A DNA stretch of 64,000 bases from Allocatelliglobosispora scoriae (GCF_014204945.1 NZ_JACHMN010000003.1:1860001-1924000); one strand, 5' to 3'. Counted from the stretch's first letter, positions 1-8,906 are shown. The notes: generated by a model from the sequence alone, not told the origin. Numbers and translations: made by a program.

Positions 1-1270
1 CCACGAGTTCGCCCTGGAGCAGCAGGTGGTGCAGGAGCTCCGACGGGAGGACCCACGGGTTGTAGCCGGTACCGGTGGCGTTGATCAGGAAGTCGACGGC
101 CGACCGGCCGCCGGTGCGGACGACGTCGAACCCGCCCCGGTGGTCCGGGTGGATCCCGCTGATTCCCGTGTGGACGGTGAGGATGCCTGCCGCCAGCATG
201 CGCTCCACCCGGTACGCGTTGGCGAGCGGCATCGGGTGGCGGTAGGTCGACCAGGTGGAGAACTCGGCGAGCATGGTCTGCCGGGCGGATCCGCTCAACC
301 GGTGCCAGATGATCGGCGTCAGCGCGGACATGGCGTCGAGGACCTCGTACCAGCGGACCTGGTTGTTCTCGGCGGCGTGGATGTCGGCCCGCAGCGCGGT
401 CAGCGGATCGGCATCGTCGGGGCGGCGGATCGACTCCCAGGCGGCCGGCCCGCCGAGAGCCAGCTCCAGCTCGGCCCGGATCAGGCGTTCCATGGTGGAG
501 AGGCTGATGCCGCCGGGCTCCTCCAGGGCGAGGCGTTCGACGGTGTCGCGGGTGACGAGTTTGAGGTCGGGGGTGTCGAGGATGCGCGGCTGGACCTTGG
601 GCAGCCCGCGGCGGCGGGAGAAGCACGCGATCGGTCCGGTGTGGCCGCGGGCGTCCAGGGCGGCCAGCGCGTCGACGGCGGTGAGGCTGGTGCCGAGGAT
701 GCCCACCCGGGCGTCGCGGGGCAGCGCGTCGAGGAACGCGCCGTCCCACGGCGTCGGCGCGTAGGCGGGGTGCTCCGCCAGCCGGTTGTACTCGCCGGAC
801 GGCAGATCGCCCAGGCACAGCACGACGGTGTCGAGGTCCGGCAGGGGGATGCCCGCCGTCAGCCGCCACTGCCGGCCGACGCGCGTGCAGCCGGTGACCT
901 CGCACCGGTGCGTGGTGACGGTCGGCGTACCGGTTGCGATCTTCTGCTCCAGGCACTGCCTCAGGTAGGCGCCGTAGAGCCGGCGGGGGACGTAGTCGAT
1001 GAGATCCGTACCCGTCGCCGGTGTCCCGCGCCGGGCGGCGAGCCACCGTACGAAGTGGTCCGGGTCGTCCGAGTGGACGCTCATCGTCTGCGCCTGCATG
1101 TTGAGGATGTGCACCTGCTCGGCCGTCCCGTAGGCGACCCCGGCACCGAGCCGGTCCCCCTGCTCCATCAGGTGGATCTGGACCTCGGGACCCCCGGCGA
1201 GGCGGTCGATCAGCTGCATGGTGAGCATCACGCCGCAGGCGCCACCACCGATGATGCCGATCCGGATCAT
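1..1270 (-). CDS. FAD/NAD(P)-binding protein (3' end outside window)
   Basis: The reverse strand is open from the ATG at 1270 to the window edge, about 423 codons with no stop seen. The N-terminus reads IRIGIIGGGACGVML, a Rossmann GxGxxG dinucleotide fold, followed by GDRLGAGVAYGT and a later segment ARVGILGTSLTAVDAL that looks like a second nucleotide-binding site. This is the pattern of the FAD/NAD(P)-binding (HcaA/NAD_binding_9-like) proteins often found beside natural-product or amino-acid modifying enzymes. The ATG overlaps the stop of the upstream PLP decarboxylase in an ATGA junction, so the two are probably translationally coupled and may act on one substrate. The substrate cannot be deduced. 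Confidence 0.8.
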   Translation of the reverse strand, partial: MIRIGIIGGGACGVMLTMQLIDRLAGGPEVQIHLMEQGDRLGAGVAYGTAEQVHILNMQAQTMSVHSDDPDHFVRWLAARRGTPATGTDLIDYVPRRLYGAYLRQCLEQKIATGTPTVTTHRCEVTGCTRVGRQWRLTAGIPLPDLDTVVLCLGDLPSGEYNRLAEHPAYAPTPWDGAFLDALPRDARVGILGTSLTAVDALAALDARGHTGPIACFSRRRGLPKVQPRILDTPDLKLVTRDTVERLALEEPGGISLSTMERLIRAELELALGGPAAWESIRRPDDADPLTALRADIHAAENNQVRWYEVLDAMSALTPIIWHRLSGSARQTMLAEFSTWSTYRHPMPLANAYRVERMLAAGILTVHTGISGIHPDHRGGFDVVRTGGRSAVDFLINATGTGYNPWVLPSELLHHLLLQGELV

Positions 1271-2730
1271 CGAGCGGCTCCGGCATCGGCCGCGGTCCCG
1301 TTTCCGGCGGTGACGACGGCGCGGTGGCAGGCGAGCAGCGACGTGGCGGCCGCGTCGACATCGGCGGCGGTGGTCGCCCAGTTGATCAAGCATAGGCGCA
1401 GCACGATCCTGCCGTTCCAGCGGCTGATGGCAGCCCAGCCCTCACCGCGGGCCTGGAACTCCTCCGCGACGAGGCGCGTGTGCTCGTCGCGGCCGCCCGG
1501 TCCGTCGAACCGCACCAGGACCTGGTTCAGCGTCACCTCGTTGAGGATCTCCACGCCCGGCTGCCCGGTGAGCCGGTCCGCGAAGCGGCGGGCGTTGCGG
1601 CAGCAGCCGTCGATGATGTCGGCGATGCCGCTGCGGCCGAGGCTGCGCAGCGCGGCCCAGATCGGGAAGACCCGCGAACGGCGCGACACCTCCATGCCCC
1701 ACTCCACCGGATGGCGGTGCTCGGGCTGCATGTTCAGGTACTCCGCGAGCAGCGGCAACGCCGCGAGGTGGGCGTCGCGGTCGGCGATCATCGCGACGCC
1801 GCCGTCATAGGGGGTGTTGAGCCACTTGTGTGCGTCGGTGGCCCACGAGTCCGCCCGCTCGATGCCGTCGACGAGCTGCGGTCGCAGGGTCGGCGACGCC
1901 GCGGCCCACATCCCGAACGCGCCGTCGAGGTGCAGCCAGCCGCCCGCGTCGTGCACCCGGTCGGCGAGGTCCCCGACGACGTCGATGCCGCCGGTGTTGA
2001 TGTCGCCCACGAGCCCGCAGACGATCAGCGGCGCGTCACCGACCTCGTCGAGTGCGGCGCGCAGCGCGGCGGGGACGATGCGGCTCTGGTCGTCGATCTC
2101 CAGGTGATGGATGCCGCCGCCGAGCCCCAGAACCTGCAGCGATCGGATCACCGCGGCATGCGTCGCGCCGTTGACCAGGACCCTGATCTCGGGGGCGCCC
2201 TGCATGCCCTGCGTCGCCACGTCCCAGCCGCGGGCCGCCAGCACGTGGTGCCGGGCCACGGTCAGGCAGAGCAGCTCGGCGTGGGTGCACGCGGGGACGA
2301 ACGCCACCGACGTGGCCCGCGGCAGGCCGAAGATGTCGATCAGCCACTCGGCGCAGATCTCCTCGACGACGGCGGTGGCGGGCGAGATGTCATGGACGAT
2401 GCAGTTCTGGTCCCACGTCGCGGTGAGCCAGTCCGCGGCCATCGCCACCGGCAGGGTCCCGCCGACGACATAGCCGAAATACTCCCCGTGCCCGGTGGGG
2501 ACGAGGCCCCGGTCGACGCCGGTGACGAGCTGCTGGAGCACCTGCTCCGGATCGGACGGGCCGTCGGGCAGGCGGCCGCCGAGGAACTGCCGCAGCTCGG
2601 CATCGGTGGCGGTGGCGCGGACCGGGCGGTCCGGCAGCCCGCGCAGGTAGGCGAGCGCGTGGTCGGCGGCGGCGGGCAGCAGTGTCTCGAATTCGAGCTT
2701 GGTCATTGTCGAACTGTTGCTCGGGGGCAT
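1267..2730 (-). CDS. pyridoxal-phosphate-dependent group II decarboxylase
   Basis: A PLP-dependent amino-acid decarboxylase of the aromatic-L-amino-acid/glutamate decarboxylase fold. The PLP lysine is recognisable in DAHKWLNTPYDGG, preceded by LHLDGAFGMWAA, which contains the aspartate that contacts the pyridine nitrogen. The region FVPACTHAELLCLTVARHH matches the phosphate-binding part, although the usual TSGGS is altered to PACTH. The substrate is not predictable; aromatic amino acids are typical for the family. I place the start at the ATG at 2730 (GGTGG a few bases upstream); 2766 and 2706 are alternatives. The stop overlaps the start of the FAD-binding protein by 4 bp, which suggests a two-gene operon that decarboxylates and then oxidises an amine. 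Confidence 0.85.
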   Translation of the reverse strand: MPPSNSSTMTKLEFETLLPAAADHALAYLRGLPDRPVRATATDAELRQFLGGRLPDGPSDPEQVLQQLVTGVDRGLVPTGHGEYFGYVVGGTLPVAMAADWLTATWDQNCIVHDISPATAVVEEICAEWLIDIFGLPRATSVAFVPACTHAELLCLTVARHHVLAARGWDVATQGMQGAPEIRVLVNGATHAAVIRSLQVLGLGGGIHHLEIDDQSRIVPAALRAALDEVGDAPLIVCGLVGDINTGGIDVVGDLADRVHDAGGWLHLDGAFGMWAAASPTLRPQLVDGIERADSWATDAHKWLNTPYDGGVAMIADRDAHLAALPLLAEYLNMQPEHRHPVEWGMEVSRRSRVFPIWAALRSLGRSGIADIIDGCCRNARRFADRLTGQPGVEILNEVTLNQVLVRFDGPGGRDEHTRLVAEEFQARGEGWAAISRWNGRIVLRLCLINWATTAADVDAAATSLLACHRAVVTAGNGTAADAGAAR

Positions 2731-2854
2731 GGTTCCACCAACCGCACGTTCCGCGCAGTGGAACACTCATCGACTCGAACGCCACCTCGCCGCTTCCAGA
2801 TCGCCGCAACTCTTCACGAGCCGGTCCTGAGCGCGGGGCCGGGGACGAACGGCG

Positions 2855-3730
2855 TCAGTCCCACTGGTCCAGGTTGATGAATCGGGCGAAGCCGCGCCAC
2901 GAGTTCGGGCCCATGACGCCGTTGAGCGGCCCGGTGTAGCCGTAATCGGCGGCGAGGGTCTGCACCGCCCGCCACGAGTTGACGCCCATCACGCCGTTGA
3001 CGGGGCCGGTGTAGCCGTAGCCGCGCATCGCCCGCTGCAGGGCCGCATAGGTGTTGACCCCCGGTACGCCGTTGACCGGCCCCGTGTAGCCGTTGGTGAT
3101 GCGCAGCCAGTTCTGCATCCGGGTGTAGAAGACCGGGCCCGGCTCGCCCGTCGTCTCCGTGGTGGTCTTGGGCAGGCCGCCGGTCCCGGGCGGGTGCTGG
3201 GCGACGTAGTCGAGCGGGTTGATGCGTACCCCACTGGGGTTGATCATGTGCCAGTGGCAGTGCGGACCGGTGGAGGACCCGGAGCCGGGAGCACCCGCGG
3301 CGCCGCCGGATCTCCCGACGATCGCGCCGCTGCCGACCGCGGTGCCGTTGGCGAGCAGGAACGCCGACAGGTGCAGGTACTGGCTCTTGTAGCCGTCGGC
3401 GTGGGCGATCGTGACGGTGTGGCCGCCGGTGCCGTTGTCGGGGATGTTGGTGACGGTGCCCGCGCCGCAGGCGGGCAGGCTGGTGCCGACCGGCATCTTG
3501 AAGTCGATGCCGCCCAGCGAGCCGTGGTCGCGGTGGTCCTGCCAGCCGCTCGAGATGGGGTAGCCGGCGAACGGGTTGTAGATCACCGGCGCGGCGTGGG
3601 CGACGCCGGGCAGTCCGACCACGGCGGCACCGGCCACGGCTCCGCTCGTCAGAACCAGCAGGGAACGCCTGCTCAGGCCGGTGGCCGTGTCGTCGGTGCC
3701 GCAGCAGGCGGGCACCCGGTCTGTCGTCAT
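2855..3730 (-). CDS. secreted M23 peptidase with three C-terminal 25-residue repeats
   Basis: A 291-residue exported peptidoglycan endopeptidase. Residues 1-47 form a Tat-like signal (SRRSLLVLTSGAVAGAAVVG, then AHA). The M23/LytM domain follows: HGSLGGIDFKMPVG supplies the first zinc ligands (H, D) and GPHCHWHM the HxH motif. The C-terminus carries three consecutive repeats of about 25 residues (roughly 213-287) built on GYTGPVNGVMGVNSW. They resemble small peptidoglycan- or wall-binding repeats. The ATG at 3730 has a GAGGAG ribosome site. A longer open frame upstream is an antisense shadow of the SGNH gene. Likely role: cell-wall turnover or lysis of competitor walls. Confidence 0.9.
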   Translation of the reverse strand: MTTDRVPACCGTDDTATGLSRRSLLVLTSGAVAGAAVVGLPGVAHAAPVIYNPFAGYPISSGWQDHRDHGSLGGIDFKMPVGTSLPACGAGTVTNIPDNGTGGHTVTIAHADGYKSQYLHLSAFLLANGTAVGSGAIVGRSGGAAGAPGSGSSTGPHCHWHMINPSGVRINPLDYVAQHPPGTGGLPKTTTETTGEPGPVFYTRMQNWLRITNGYTGPVNGVPGVNTYAALQRAMRGYGYTGPVNGVMGVNSWRAVQTLAADYGYTGPLNGVMGPNSWRGFARFINLDQWD

Positions 3731-3849
3731 GGGACGCTCCTCGATCTCCGGGGCGCGTCGGTCGGCGCCGTCGGTGATCGACATTACATAGACAATATGC
3801 GATAGATCAAGGGGTGGCCGGGAACCCCGGTGGGGCTCCCAGCCGTGGC

Positions 3850-5100
3850 TCACGGGTTGTTGGCGATCAGGATGTCGTCGACGTAGCCGCGGAACAGGCC
3901 CGTGCCGGCGGGCTGGTCGTAGCCGATGCGGATCTGGTCGACCGTGCCGCCGGCGAGCGAGCCGAGGCCGACCTGGACCAGGTTCCACTGGTTGGCGACC
4001 AGGCGACCGCCCTGGCCCTGGAACTGCGGGTGCGCCCGGACGCCCCACTGGTCGACCGCGCCCGAGTCGCGCAGGCTGCGCCCGTCGGTGAGCGCGAGGT
4101 CCAGCGCGACGAAGCGGGCGTTGGTGGTCTGCGGGTAGATCCAGTAGGTCAGGACGGACTTCGCCGTCAGCGGCAGGTGCACGTCGAAGACCCGGTTGTA
4201 GGAGTACGAGCCGGTGGCGCTGAGGTCGTTGCCGGAGTACATGAGCGCGTAGGTGCCGCCGTGGGCGGTCTCGGCGCGGCGGGCGCTCTCCATGCCGGGC
4301 AGGCCGCAGCAGTAGCCGCCGACACCGACACTGCCCTGCACGGTGTTGACCCAGGTCAGCGGCCAGTTGTCGCCGAAGTCCTGCTTGTAGAGCGGCCATG
4401 CGGTTCCGGCGCCGAGGACCGGCTGCAGGCCCGAGTGCCAGAGGTTGGCGAGCTTGACGTAGCCGCCGTTGGTGGGGTGGATGCCGTCGGAGCCGATGTC
4501 GGCGGGGGTGAGCCCGGCGTAGAAGTCGACGAGCCGGACCCTGTGCCCGGCGGCGGCCTGGGCCTGGGCGATCGCGGGCAGCTGCGCGTTGAACGCCTGG
4601 ACCTCGCTGTTGTTGGCCGCGTCGGTCGACGGTACGAGGGTGGAGAAGACGACCGTCGCCAGCGGTGCGTCGGCGACGATGCGGTTCAGCAGCGCGTTGA
4701 GGCGGGCCGGGGCGGTCGGGAGCTGGTAGTTCTGCAGGGTGTCGTTGGTGCCGACGTTGAGCAGGACGACATCGGGGCGGTTGGCGGCGATCCAACCGTC
4801 CACTCCGGACGCGATCTGGTCGATGCGGTAGCCCGGGTGGCCCTCGTTGTCGCGGTCGGCGGCGGTTCCGGACTGGACGGAGCCGACGAAGTCGATGGCG
4901 ACACCGGCGTCGAGGGCGAGGTGTTTGCGCAGCTCCTCGCGGTATCCGTTGCCGTCGCCGGAGCCGGTGCCCCAGGTGATGGAGGCGCCGAGCGGCATGA
5001 TGCGCACCGGCGCCGCGGCGTGGGCGGGCGGCGCGGGAACGGTGAGGCCGGAGACCGCGGTACCGAGGGCGAGGACGGTCAGGGCATGGGTCAGTCGCAT
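3850..5100 (-). CDS. secreted SGNH/GDSL hydrolase
   Basis: A 416-residue exported esterase-like protein. The signal peptide is residues 1-29 (PAHAAA). The SGNH blocks are in order: block I IMPLGASITWG with Ser40, block III NVGTNDT near 117-121, and block V SDGIHPTNGGY with Asp205 and His208. The C-terminal half (about 235-416) is a beta-rich domain starting YKQDFGDNW and ending VDDILIANNP, probably carbohydrate-binding. Such enzymes deacetylate or de-esterify polysaccharides. The gene is monocistronic, with a clear promoter and a 14-bp palindromic operator upstream, consistent with sugar-responsive control. Confidence 0.88.
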   Translation of the reverse strand: MRLTHALTVLALGTAVSGLTVPAPPAHAAAPVRIMPLGASITWGTGSGDGNGYREELRKHLALDAGVAIDFVGSVQSGTAADRDNEGHPGYRIDQIASGVDGWIAANRPDVVLLNVGTNDTLQNYQLPTAPARLNALLNRIVADAPLATVVFSTLVPSTDAANNSEVQAFNAQLPAIAQAQAAAGHRVRLVDFYAGLTPADIGSDGIHPTNGGYVKLANLWHSGLQPVLGAGTAWPLYKQDFGDNWPLTWVNTVQGSVGVGGYCCGLPGMESARRAETAHGGTYALMYSGNDLSATGSYSYNRVFDVHLPLTAKSVLTYWIYPQTTNARFVALDLALTDGRSLRDSGAVDQWGVRAHPQFQGQGGRLVANQWNLVQVGLGSLAGGTVDQIRIGYDQPAGTGLFRGYVDDILIANNP

Positions 5101-5124
5101 TCAGGACTCCCAGTTCAGGGATGG

Positions 5125-5138
5125 TGACAACGTTGTCA
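5125..5138. promoter_or_regulatory. LacI-type palindromic operator TGACAACGTTGTCA
   Basis: A perfect 14-bp palindrome with the central CG typical of LacI/GalR-family operators. It lies 25 bp upstream of the SGNH hydrolase ATG (reverse strand) and downstream of its promoter, where a bound repressor would block elongation. The cognate regulator is not in the window. Confidence 0.6.
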
Positions 5139-5185
5139 TCGGGTGGACGGATCCGACCGGGGGACTGCGGTCGGGGATTCGGGCC

Positions 5186-5215
5186 AGGCTAGTCCATAAC
5201 ATCCGAATGCGTCAA
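5186..5215 (-). promoter_or_regulatory. promoter of the SGNH hydrolase gene
   Basis: On the reverse strand, TTGACG (complement of 5210-5215), an 18-bp spacer and TAGCCT (complement of 5186-5191) form a good housekeeping-type promoter. It faces the SGNH hydrolase start at 5100. Confidence 0.55.
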
Positions 5216-5286
5216 TTCGTGGTGCCCACTCAACCTTCCGGTCGGGCCACGTGTTGGGTGGGGTGAGACGAGGGGAGAACGACCTG

Positions 5287-5784
5287 ATGCCCGACGACGA
5301 GTTCCGCGCGTTCGTGGAACAGCGGTACGCGCACCTGCTGCGTACGGCGTACCTGCTCTGCGGATCAGCCGACCGAGCCGAGGACCTGCTGCAATCGGCG
5401 CTGATCTCGGCGATGCGGCGCTGGCGCCGGATGGACCATCCGGAGGCCTACATCCGCCGCATCATGGTCAACACGCTGATCAACCGGTGGCGGCGGCCGA
5501 TCCGCGAGGTGGCGTCCGCGTTCCCGCCGGACCGCGCCGTCCACGACGAACCGATCGAGGAGCGTGACGAGCTGTGGCAGGCCCTGCTGTGGTTGCCGGT
5601 CCGGATGCGCGCCGTCCTGGTGCTGCGCTACTGGGAGGACCGCTCCGAGGAGGAGACCGCGCAGATCCTCGGCGTCAGCGTCGGCACGGTGAAGAGCCAG
5701 GCGTCCCGCGGCCTCGCCCGGCTCCGCGACATCATCGGAGAGCAGCGCAGCCGCCCCCTCGCCCCCGCTCACGGGAGGAACTGA
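5287..5784 (+). CDS. SigE-family ECF RNA polymerase sigma factor
   Basis: A 165-residue extracytoplasmic-function sigma factor of the actinobacterial SigE family. Region 2 is seen in FRAFVEQRYAHLLRTAYLLCG and AEDLLQSALISAMRRW, and region 4 in MRAVLVLRYWEDRSEEETA plus LGVSVGTVKSQASRGLARLR (the helix-turn-helix). I prefer the ATG at 5287, preceded by GAGGGGAGA, over an upstream start at 5251. The next gene starts just after the stop and encodes a single-pass membrane protein with an arginine-rich cytoplasmic N-terminus, so the two are presumably a sigma/membrane-partner pair. Confidence 0.93.
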   Translation: MPDDEFRAFVEQRYAHLLRTAYLLCGSADRAEDLLQSALISAMRRWRRMDHPEAYIRRIMVNTLINRWRRPIREVASAFPPDRAVHDEPIEERDELWQALLWLPVRMRAVLVLRYWEDRSEEETAQILGVSVGTVKSQASRGLARLRDIIGEQRSRPLAPAHGRN

Positions 5785-5785
5785 C

Positions 5786-7177
5786 ATGATCGACGAACTG
5801 CGCGACACGATGGAGCGGCAGTCGGAGCGGGTGATCCCGCGCCCCGACCCCTATGCCCGGCTGCTGCGGCTGCGCCGTCGTCGGCGGCAGCGGAGAGTCG
5901 CGGTGCTCGCGGCGGTGGCGGTGCTCGCGGCCGCGGGAGTGATGACGGGCTGGCGCTGGGCCGATCCGCCGGTCCCCGCCTTCACCCAGACCTTCGGCGA
6001 GGTGCCGGCGGCGCTGCGGCCGCTGCTGGACTCCCCGACCCGGGGCAGCCTCGCCGACGATGAACCCTTCCTGGAGGGCGCCCGGCGGGAGGGCGCGATC
6101 GAGGCGGCGAGCTGGCACTGGTTCGGTGGCGCGACCTACGCGGTCAAGGTGCTCTTCGCCGGGGACCTGGGCAACCGCCGCGTCGCGGTGGTCGCGGCAG
6201 GCGGCGCCACGCTGCAGGCACTGGTCTTCCAGGGCGTCGCCGGTGCCGCCGCCGATGACCTGGAGCTGACGGGAACGGGCGAGTTGGGACCGGTGGTGGA
6301 CACCGGGTTCGCCTCGGACCCCGCGCACCCGGAGTACACCTACCTGCTGCTGGGACCGGCCGGGTCGGTCTACGAGGCGGCGCAGACCCGCTACACCGCC
6401 ACGGGCGCCGAACGCGTCTGGTCCGATGCCGGTGCCGGGAGGGACTACCTGGGCATCGCCGATCTGGCCGGGCGGCACCGCTACCGGGTCAAGCTGGGTG
6501 CGGCGGTCCTGCTGGAGACGGAGGCGGGGATGGCGGGGACCCGGCCCTCGGTGGCGATCGACCCCCAGCCGGTCGGCGGGCGCGGGAGACCGCTGCCGAA
6601 CGAGGCTCGCGATGCGGCCTCCACACTGGCCCTGCTGACCGGGCTGACCGGCCCGGCCGTCACCTACCGGGTGCTCTGGAGCGACGAGATCGACATGCCC
6701 GGGACCAAGAACGGCCGGGCCTTCGTCCTCACCGTCCAGGCCGCGACCGCCGACGGCGGCGGTCCCTTCTTCACCTCGTCCTATGACACCGCCGAGGGCC
6801 TCTACCGCGACCACCCGTCGGGTTACGGCATCGCGGGCGGCGTGGAGAGCACCCTGATCGTGATGCGGCTGCCGCGGTACGCCGAGTCCGACGACCGGCT
6901 GCAGATCATCGCGCCCCCCCACGCCGTCCGGGCCGAGATCACCCGGGACGGGGGCGGGCCGGTCACGGTCGACCTGGTGAACGGTGTCGGGCAGGTGCGG
7001 ATGGCGGTCGGATCGCCGATCACCGTGACGACGTTCGACACGGCCGGGGCCGTCGTGGCGGCCAAGGTCTTCACGGAGGTGGACGGCTTCGCCTGCGACA
7101 GGTTCGCCCCTGAGGTGTGTGCGGCGCCCACCGCACCGACAGCGACACCGACACCGACACCGACGCCGTCGTCCTGA
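5786..7177 (+). CDS. membrane-anchored extracytoplasmic protein, putative sigma-factor partner
   Basis: A 463-residue protein of unknown function. It has a short cytoplasmic N-terminus (about 1-36, ending in a run of arginines), one transmembrane segment (about 37-58, VAVLAAVAVLAAAGVM) and a large extracytoplasmic domain, ending in a TPTPTPTP tail. It starts directly after the sigma factor stop, the position usually held by an anti-sigma factor. No zinc-binding HxxxCxxC motif is visible, so it is not a ZAS-type anti-sigma factor. I infer a sensing or anchoring role from context only. Confidence 0.8.
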   Translation: MIDELRDTMERQSERVIPRPDPYARLLRLRRRRRQRRVAVLAAVAVLAAAGVMTGWRWADPPVPAFTQTFGEVPAALRPLLDSPTRGSLADDEPFLEGARREGAIEAASWHWFGGATYAVKVLFAGDLGNRRVAVVAAGGATLQALVFQGVAGAAADDLELTGTGELGPVVDTGFASDPAHPEYTYLLLGPAGSVYEAAQTRYTATGAERVWSDAGAGRDYLGIADLAGRHRYRVKLGAAVLLETEAGMAGTRPSVAIDPQPVGGRGRPLPNEARDAASTLALLTGLTGPAVTYRVLWSDEIDMPGTKNGRAFVLTVQAATADGGGPFFTSSYDTAEGLYRDHPSGYGIAGGVESTLIVMRLPRYAESDDRLQIIAPPHAVRAEITRDGGGPVTVDLVNGVGQVRMAVGSPITVTTFDTAGAVVAAKVFTEVDGFACDRFAPEVCAAPTAPTATPTPTPTPSS

Positions 7178-7180
7178 CGG

Positions 7181-7216
7181 CCGGTGGCGCCCGGGACTGC
7201 TCCCGGGCGCCACCGG
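7181..7216. terminator. bidirectional hairpin terminator
   Basis: A perfect 16-bp inverted repeat (7181-7196 and 7201-7216) with a 4-nt loop CTGC lies between two convergent genes. No strong T-run follows, as is common in high-GC actinomycetes. Confidence 0.7.
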
Positions 7217-7274
7217 ACCGGCGCCGAAGCGGGGCCGGTGGAAGCCGCCGTCCAGGGCCGGTCCACGCCGCAGG

Positions 7275-8906
7275 TCAGGGCCGGTCGACGCGCACAGGGG
7301 CGAGAGACCGGCGCAGCGAGCCCTGCTGACCCGCCGACGGGTCGAAGAACGTGCCGACCACGTCGATCGCGATGTCGATGAGTCCGGCCTGGTTGAAGAC
7401 CTTGAACTCCTCCGTGGGGCCGATCTGGACGACAGCGGCGTTCGCCACGGTCTGGCCGGCGGCCGGGTTGAGGTTGGAGACCCCGGGCCGGCCGACTCCG
7501 TCCAGGGCCGGCCAGAGCGTCAGGAAGGTCGCGGCCGAGGGCACGATCGCGGTGACGTTGGCGGCCAGCGCCACGGTGTTGTAGATCGCGACGGGTGACG
7601 CGCTGAGCGTCCTGGTGAAGCCCGGGCCGAAGGGCCCGGAGCCTATTCCGACCCGGGTGTCGACGATGCGGGTCGGGGTCTGCGGCTGGAACCGCAGGCC
7701 GCCGCCGAGCGTGCCGTCGTCGTAGACGCCGACGAGGTCGACGAGCACGTGGACGCCCTTCGCCGAGCCGTTGTAGATGCCGATCATCGCCTTGTCGATG
7801 CAGCCGCCGTGGAACAGGCAGATCGAGGTCGGCACGATCGCCATGTTCGCCACCGTCGTGCCGGTGGTGAAGTTCAGGGTCGAGGTGCCCGGGATCGGGC
7901 CGTTGGCCCCGCTCCACGCGGTGAGGTAGCCCGCCGCCAGCGGGGAGACCGCCGTGATGGTGACGGCGAAGGCCTTGATGCGGCGGTTGTCCACCCCGAA
8001 GCTCAGGGGGACGTAGATCGACTCCTGCCCGCCCAGCCGGTATCCGGGTTCGGACCGGGTGTCCAGGACCCGCTGCGGCACGGTGGGGAAGAACTCCCCG
8101 GCACCGGCGCCGTCGCCCGTCGCGGTGAGGTAGTAGCCCATCACATCGGCGATGACCCCGGTCGAGCCGGCGGAGTTGAAGAAGTCGACCTTCCCGTCGG
8201 TGCCGATGCCGACGGTGACCGAGTTGGCCCCGGTCCAGCCGGCCGGGAAGTTGAGCGACGACGCGTACGGCCGGATCACCCCGTGGGGGAAGACGGTGAC
8301 GAACCCGGCCGAGGTCGGGCCGGTCACCGTCACGTTCAGCACCACCGCCGAGACACTGTCGCCCGGCACGCCGCCCCGCCCCAGCACCGGCAGGCCGAGG
8401 GTGCCGCCGGGACCGATCGGGGCCTTCGGCGCGCCGATGCCGAACCGCGTGTCGAGGATCCGGGTCGGGGTGATCTGGCGGTAGGTGCCGGTGACCCCGG
8501 CCACGCCGGTGAGGGTGAGCTCGATCCAGGTCTCCTCGCCACCGACCTCCGTCAGCAGGAGGTAGGCGCCCTGCGCGCCCGTCGCCGCTGCCCGGGGCAG
8601 GATCGTGACGGTGCAGGTCCCGCCGACCGCCAGGGTCGTGCCGGAGCAGGTGTCGGCGCTGATCGAGAACGAGAGCGGCACATCGGAGCCCGGGTCGGTG
8701 ATGGAGGCCTGGTCCATCTGCGAGGGGAGCGGGCCGTCGGCGGTCATCGTGACCGTGCGCGGCGAACCGGCCTGGCCCAGGGTGCCGGTGCCGAAGTCGA
8801 TCGAAGTCACGTCGGGCACCACCGCCGCGGCGGCGGGTGCGGGTGCCGATCCCAGCACGGCGAGCAGGACGGCGGTGCTGACGATCGCAGCTCTGAGCTT
8901 GGTCAC
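7275..8906 (-). CDS. exported surface protein with three xxDTR modules
   Basis: A 543-residue secreted protein of unknown function. The GTG at 8906 gives the signal TKLRAAIVSTAVLLAVLGS ending APAAAA. Residues 30-140 contain IDFGTGTLGQAGSPRTVT, an ASH/choice-of-anchor-like beta domain. After it come three modules of 130-134 residues, each opening with a conserved motif: TPTRILDTR (147-154), VPQRVLDTR (277-284) and TPTRIVDTR (411-418). ILDTR-type modules are widespread in actinobacterial and archaeal exported proteins, but their function is not settled. An upstream in-frame start at 8969 would add 21 residues ahead of the signal peptide and is less likely. Confidence 0.8.
   Translation of the reverse strand: MTKLRAAIVSTAVLLAVLGSAPAPAAAAVVPDVTSIDFGTGTLGQAGSPRTVTMTADGPLPSQMDQASITDPGSDVPLSFSISADTCSGTTLAVGGTCTVTILPRAAATGAQGAYLLLTEVGGEETWIELTLTGVAGVTGTYRQITPTRILDTRFGIGAPKAPIGPGGTLGLPVLGRGGVPGDSVSAVVLNVTVTGPTSAGFVTVFPHGVIRPYASSLNFPAGWTGANSVTVGIGTDGKVDFFNSAGSTGVIADVMGYYLTATGDGAGAGEFFPTVPQRVLDTRSEPGYRLGGQESIYVPLSFGVDNRRIKAFAVTITAVSPLAAGYLTAWSGANGPIPGTSTLNFTTGTTVANMAIVPTSICLFHGGCIDKAMIGIYNGSAKGVHVLVDLVGVYDDGTLGGGLRFQPQTPTRIVDTRVGIGSGPFGPGFTRTLSASPVAIYNTVALAANVTAIVPSAATFLTLWPALDGVGRPGVSNLNPAAGQTVANAAVVQIGPTEEFKVFNQAGLIDIAIDVVGTFFDPSAGQQGSLRRSLAPVRVDRP

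Noticed and set aside
26-1810. Long rightward open frame of 594 codons over the FAD protein and decarboxylase genes
   Set aside because: It is antisense to two recognisable proteins, has Val/Asp/Gly/Arg-rich text typical of the wrong strand at high GC, and matches no family.
5786-7177. Zinc-binding anti-sigma factor
   Set aside because: The HxxxCxxC motif is absent; only gene order supports an anti-sigma role.
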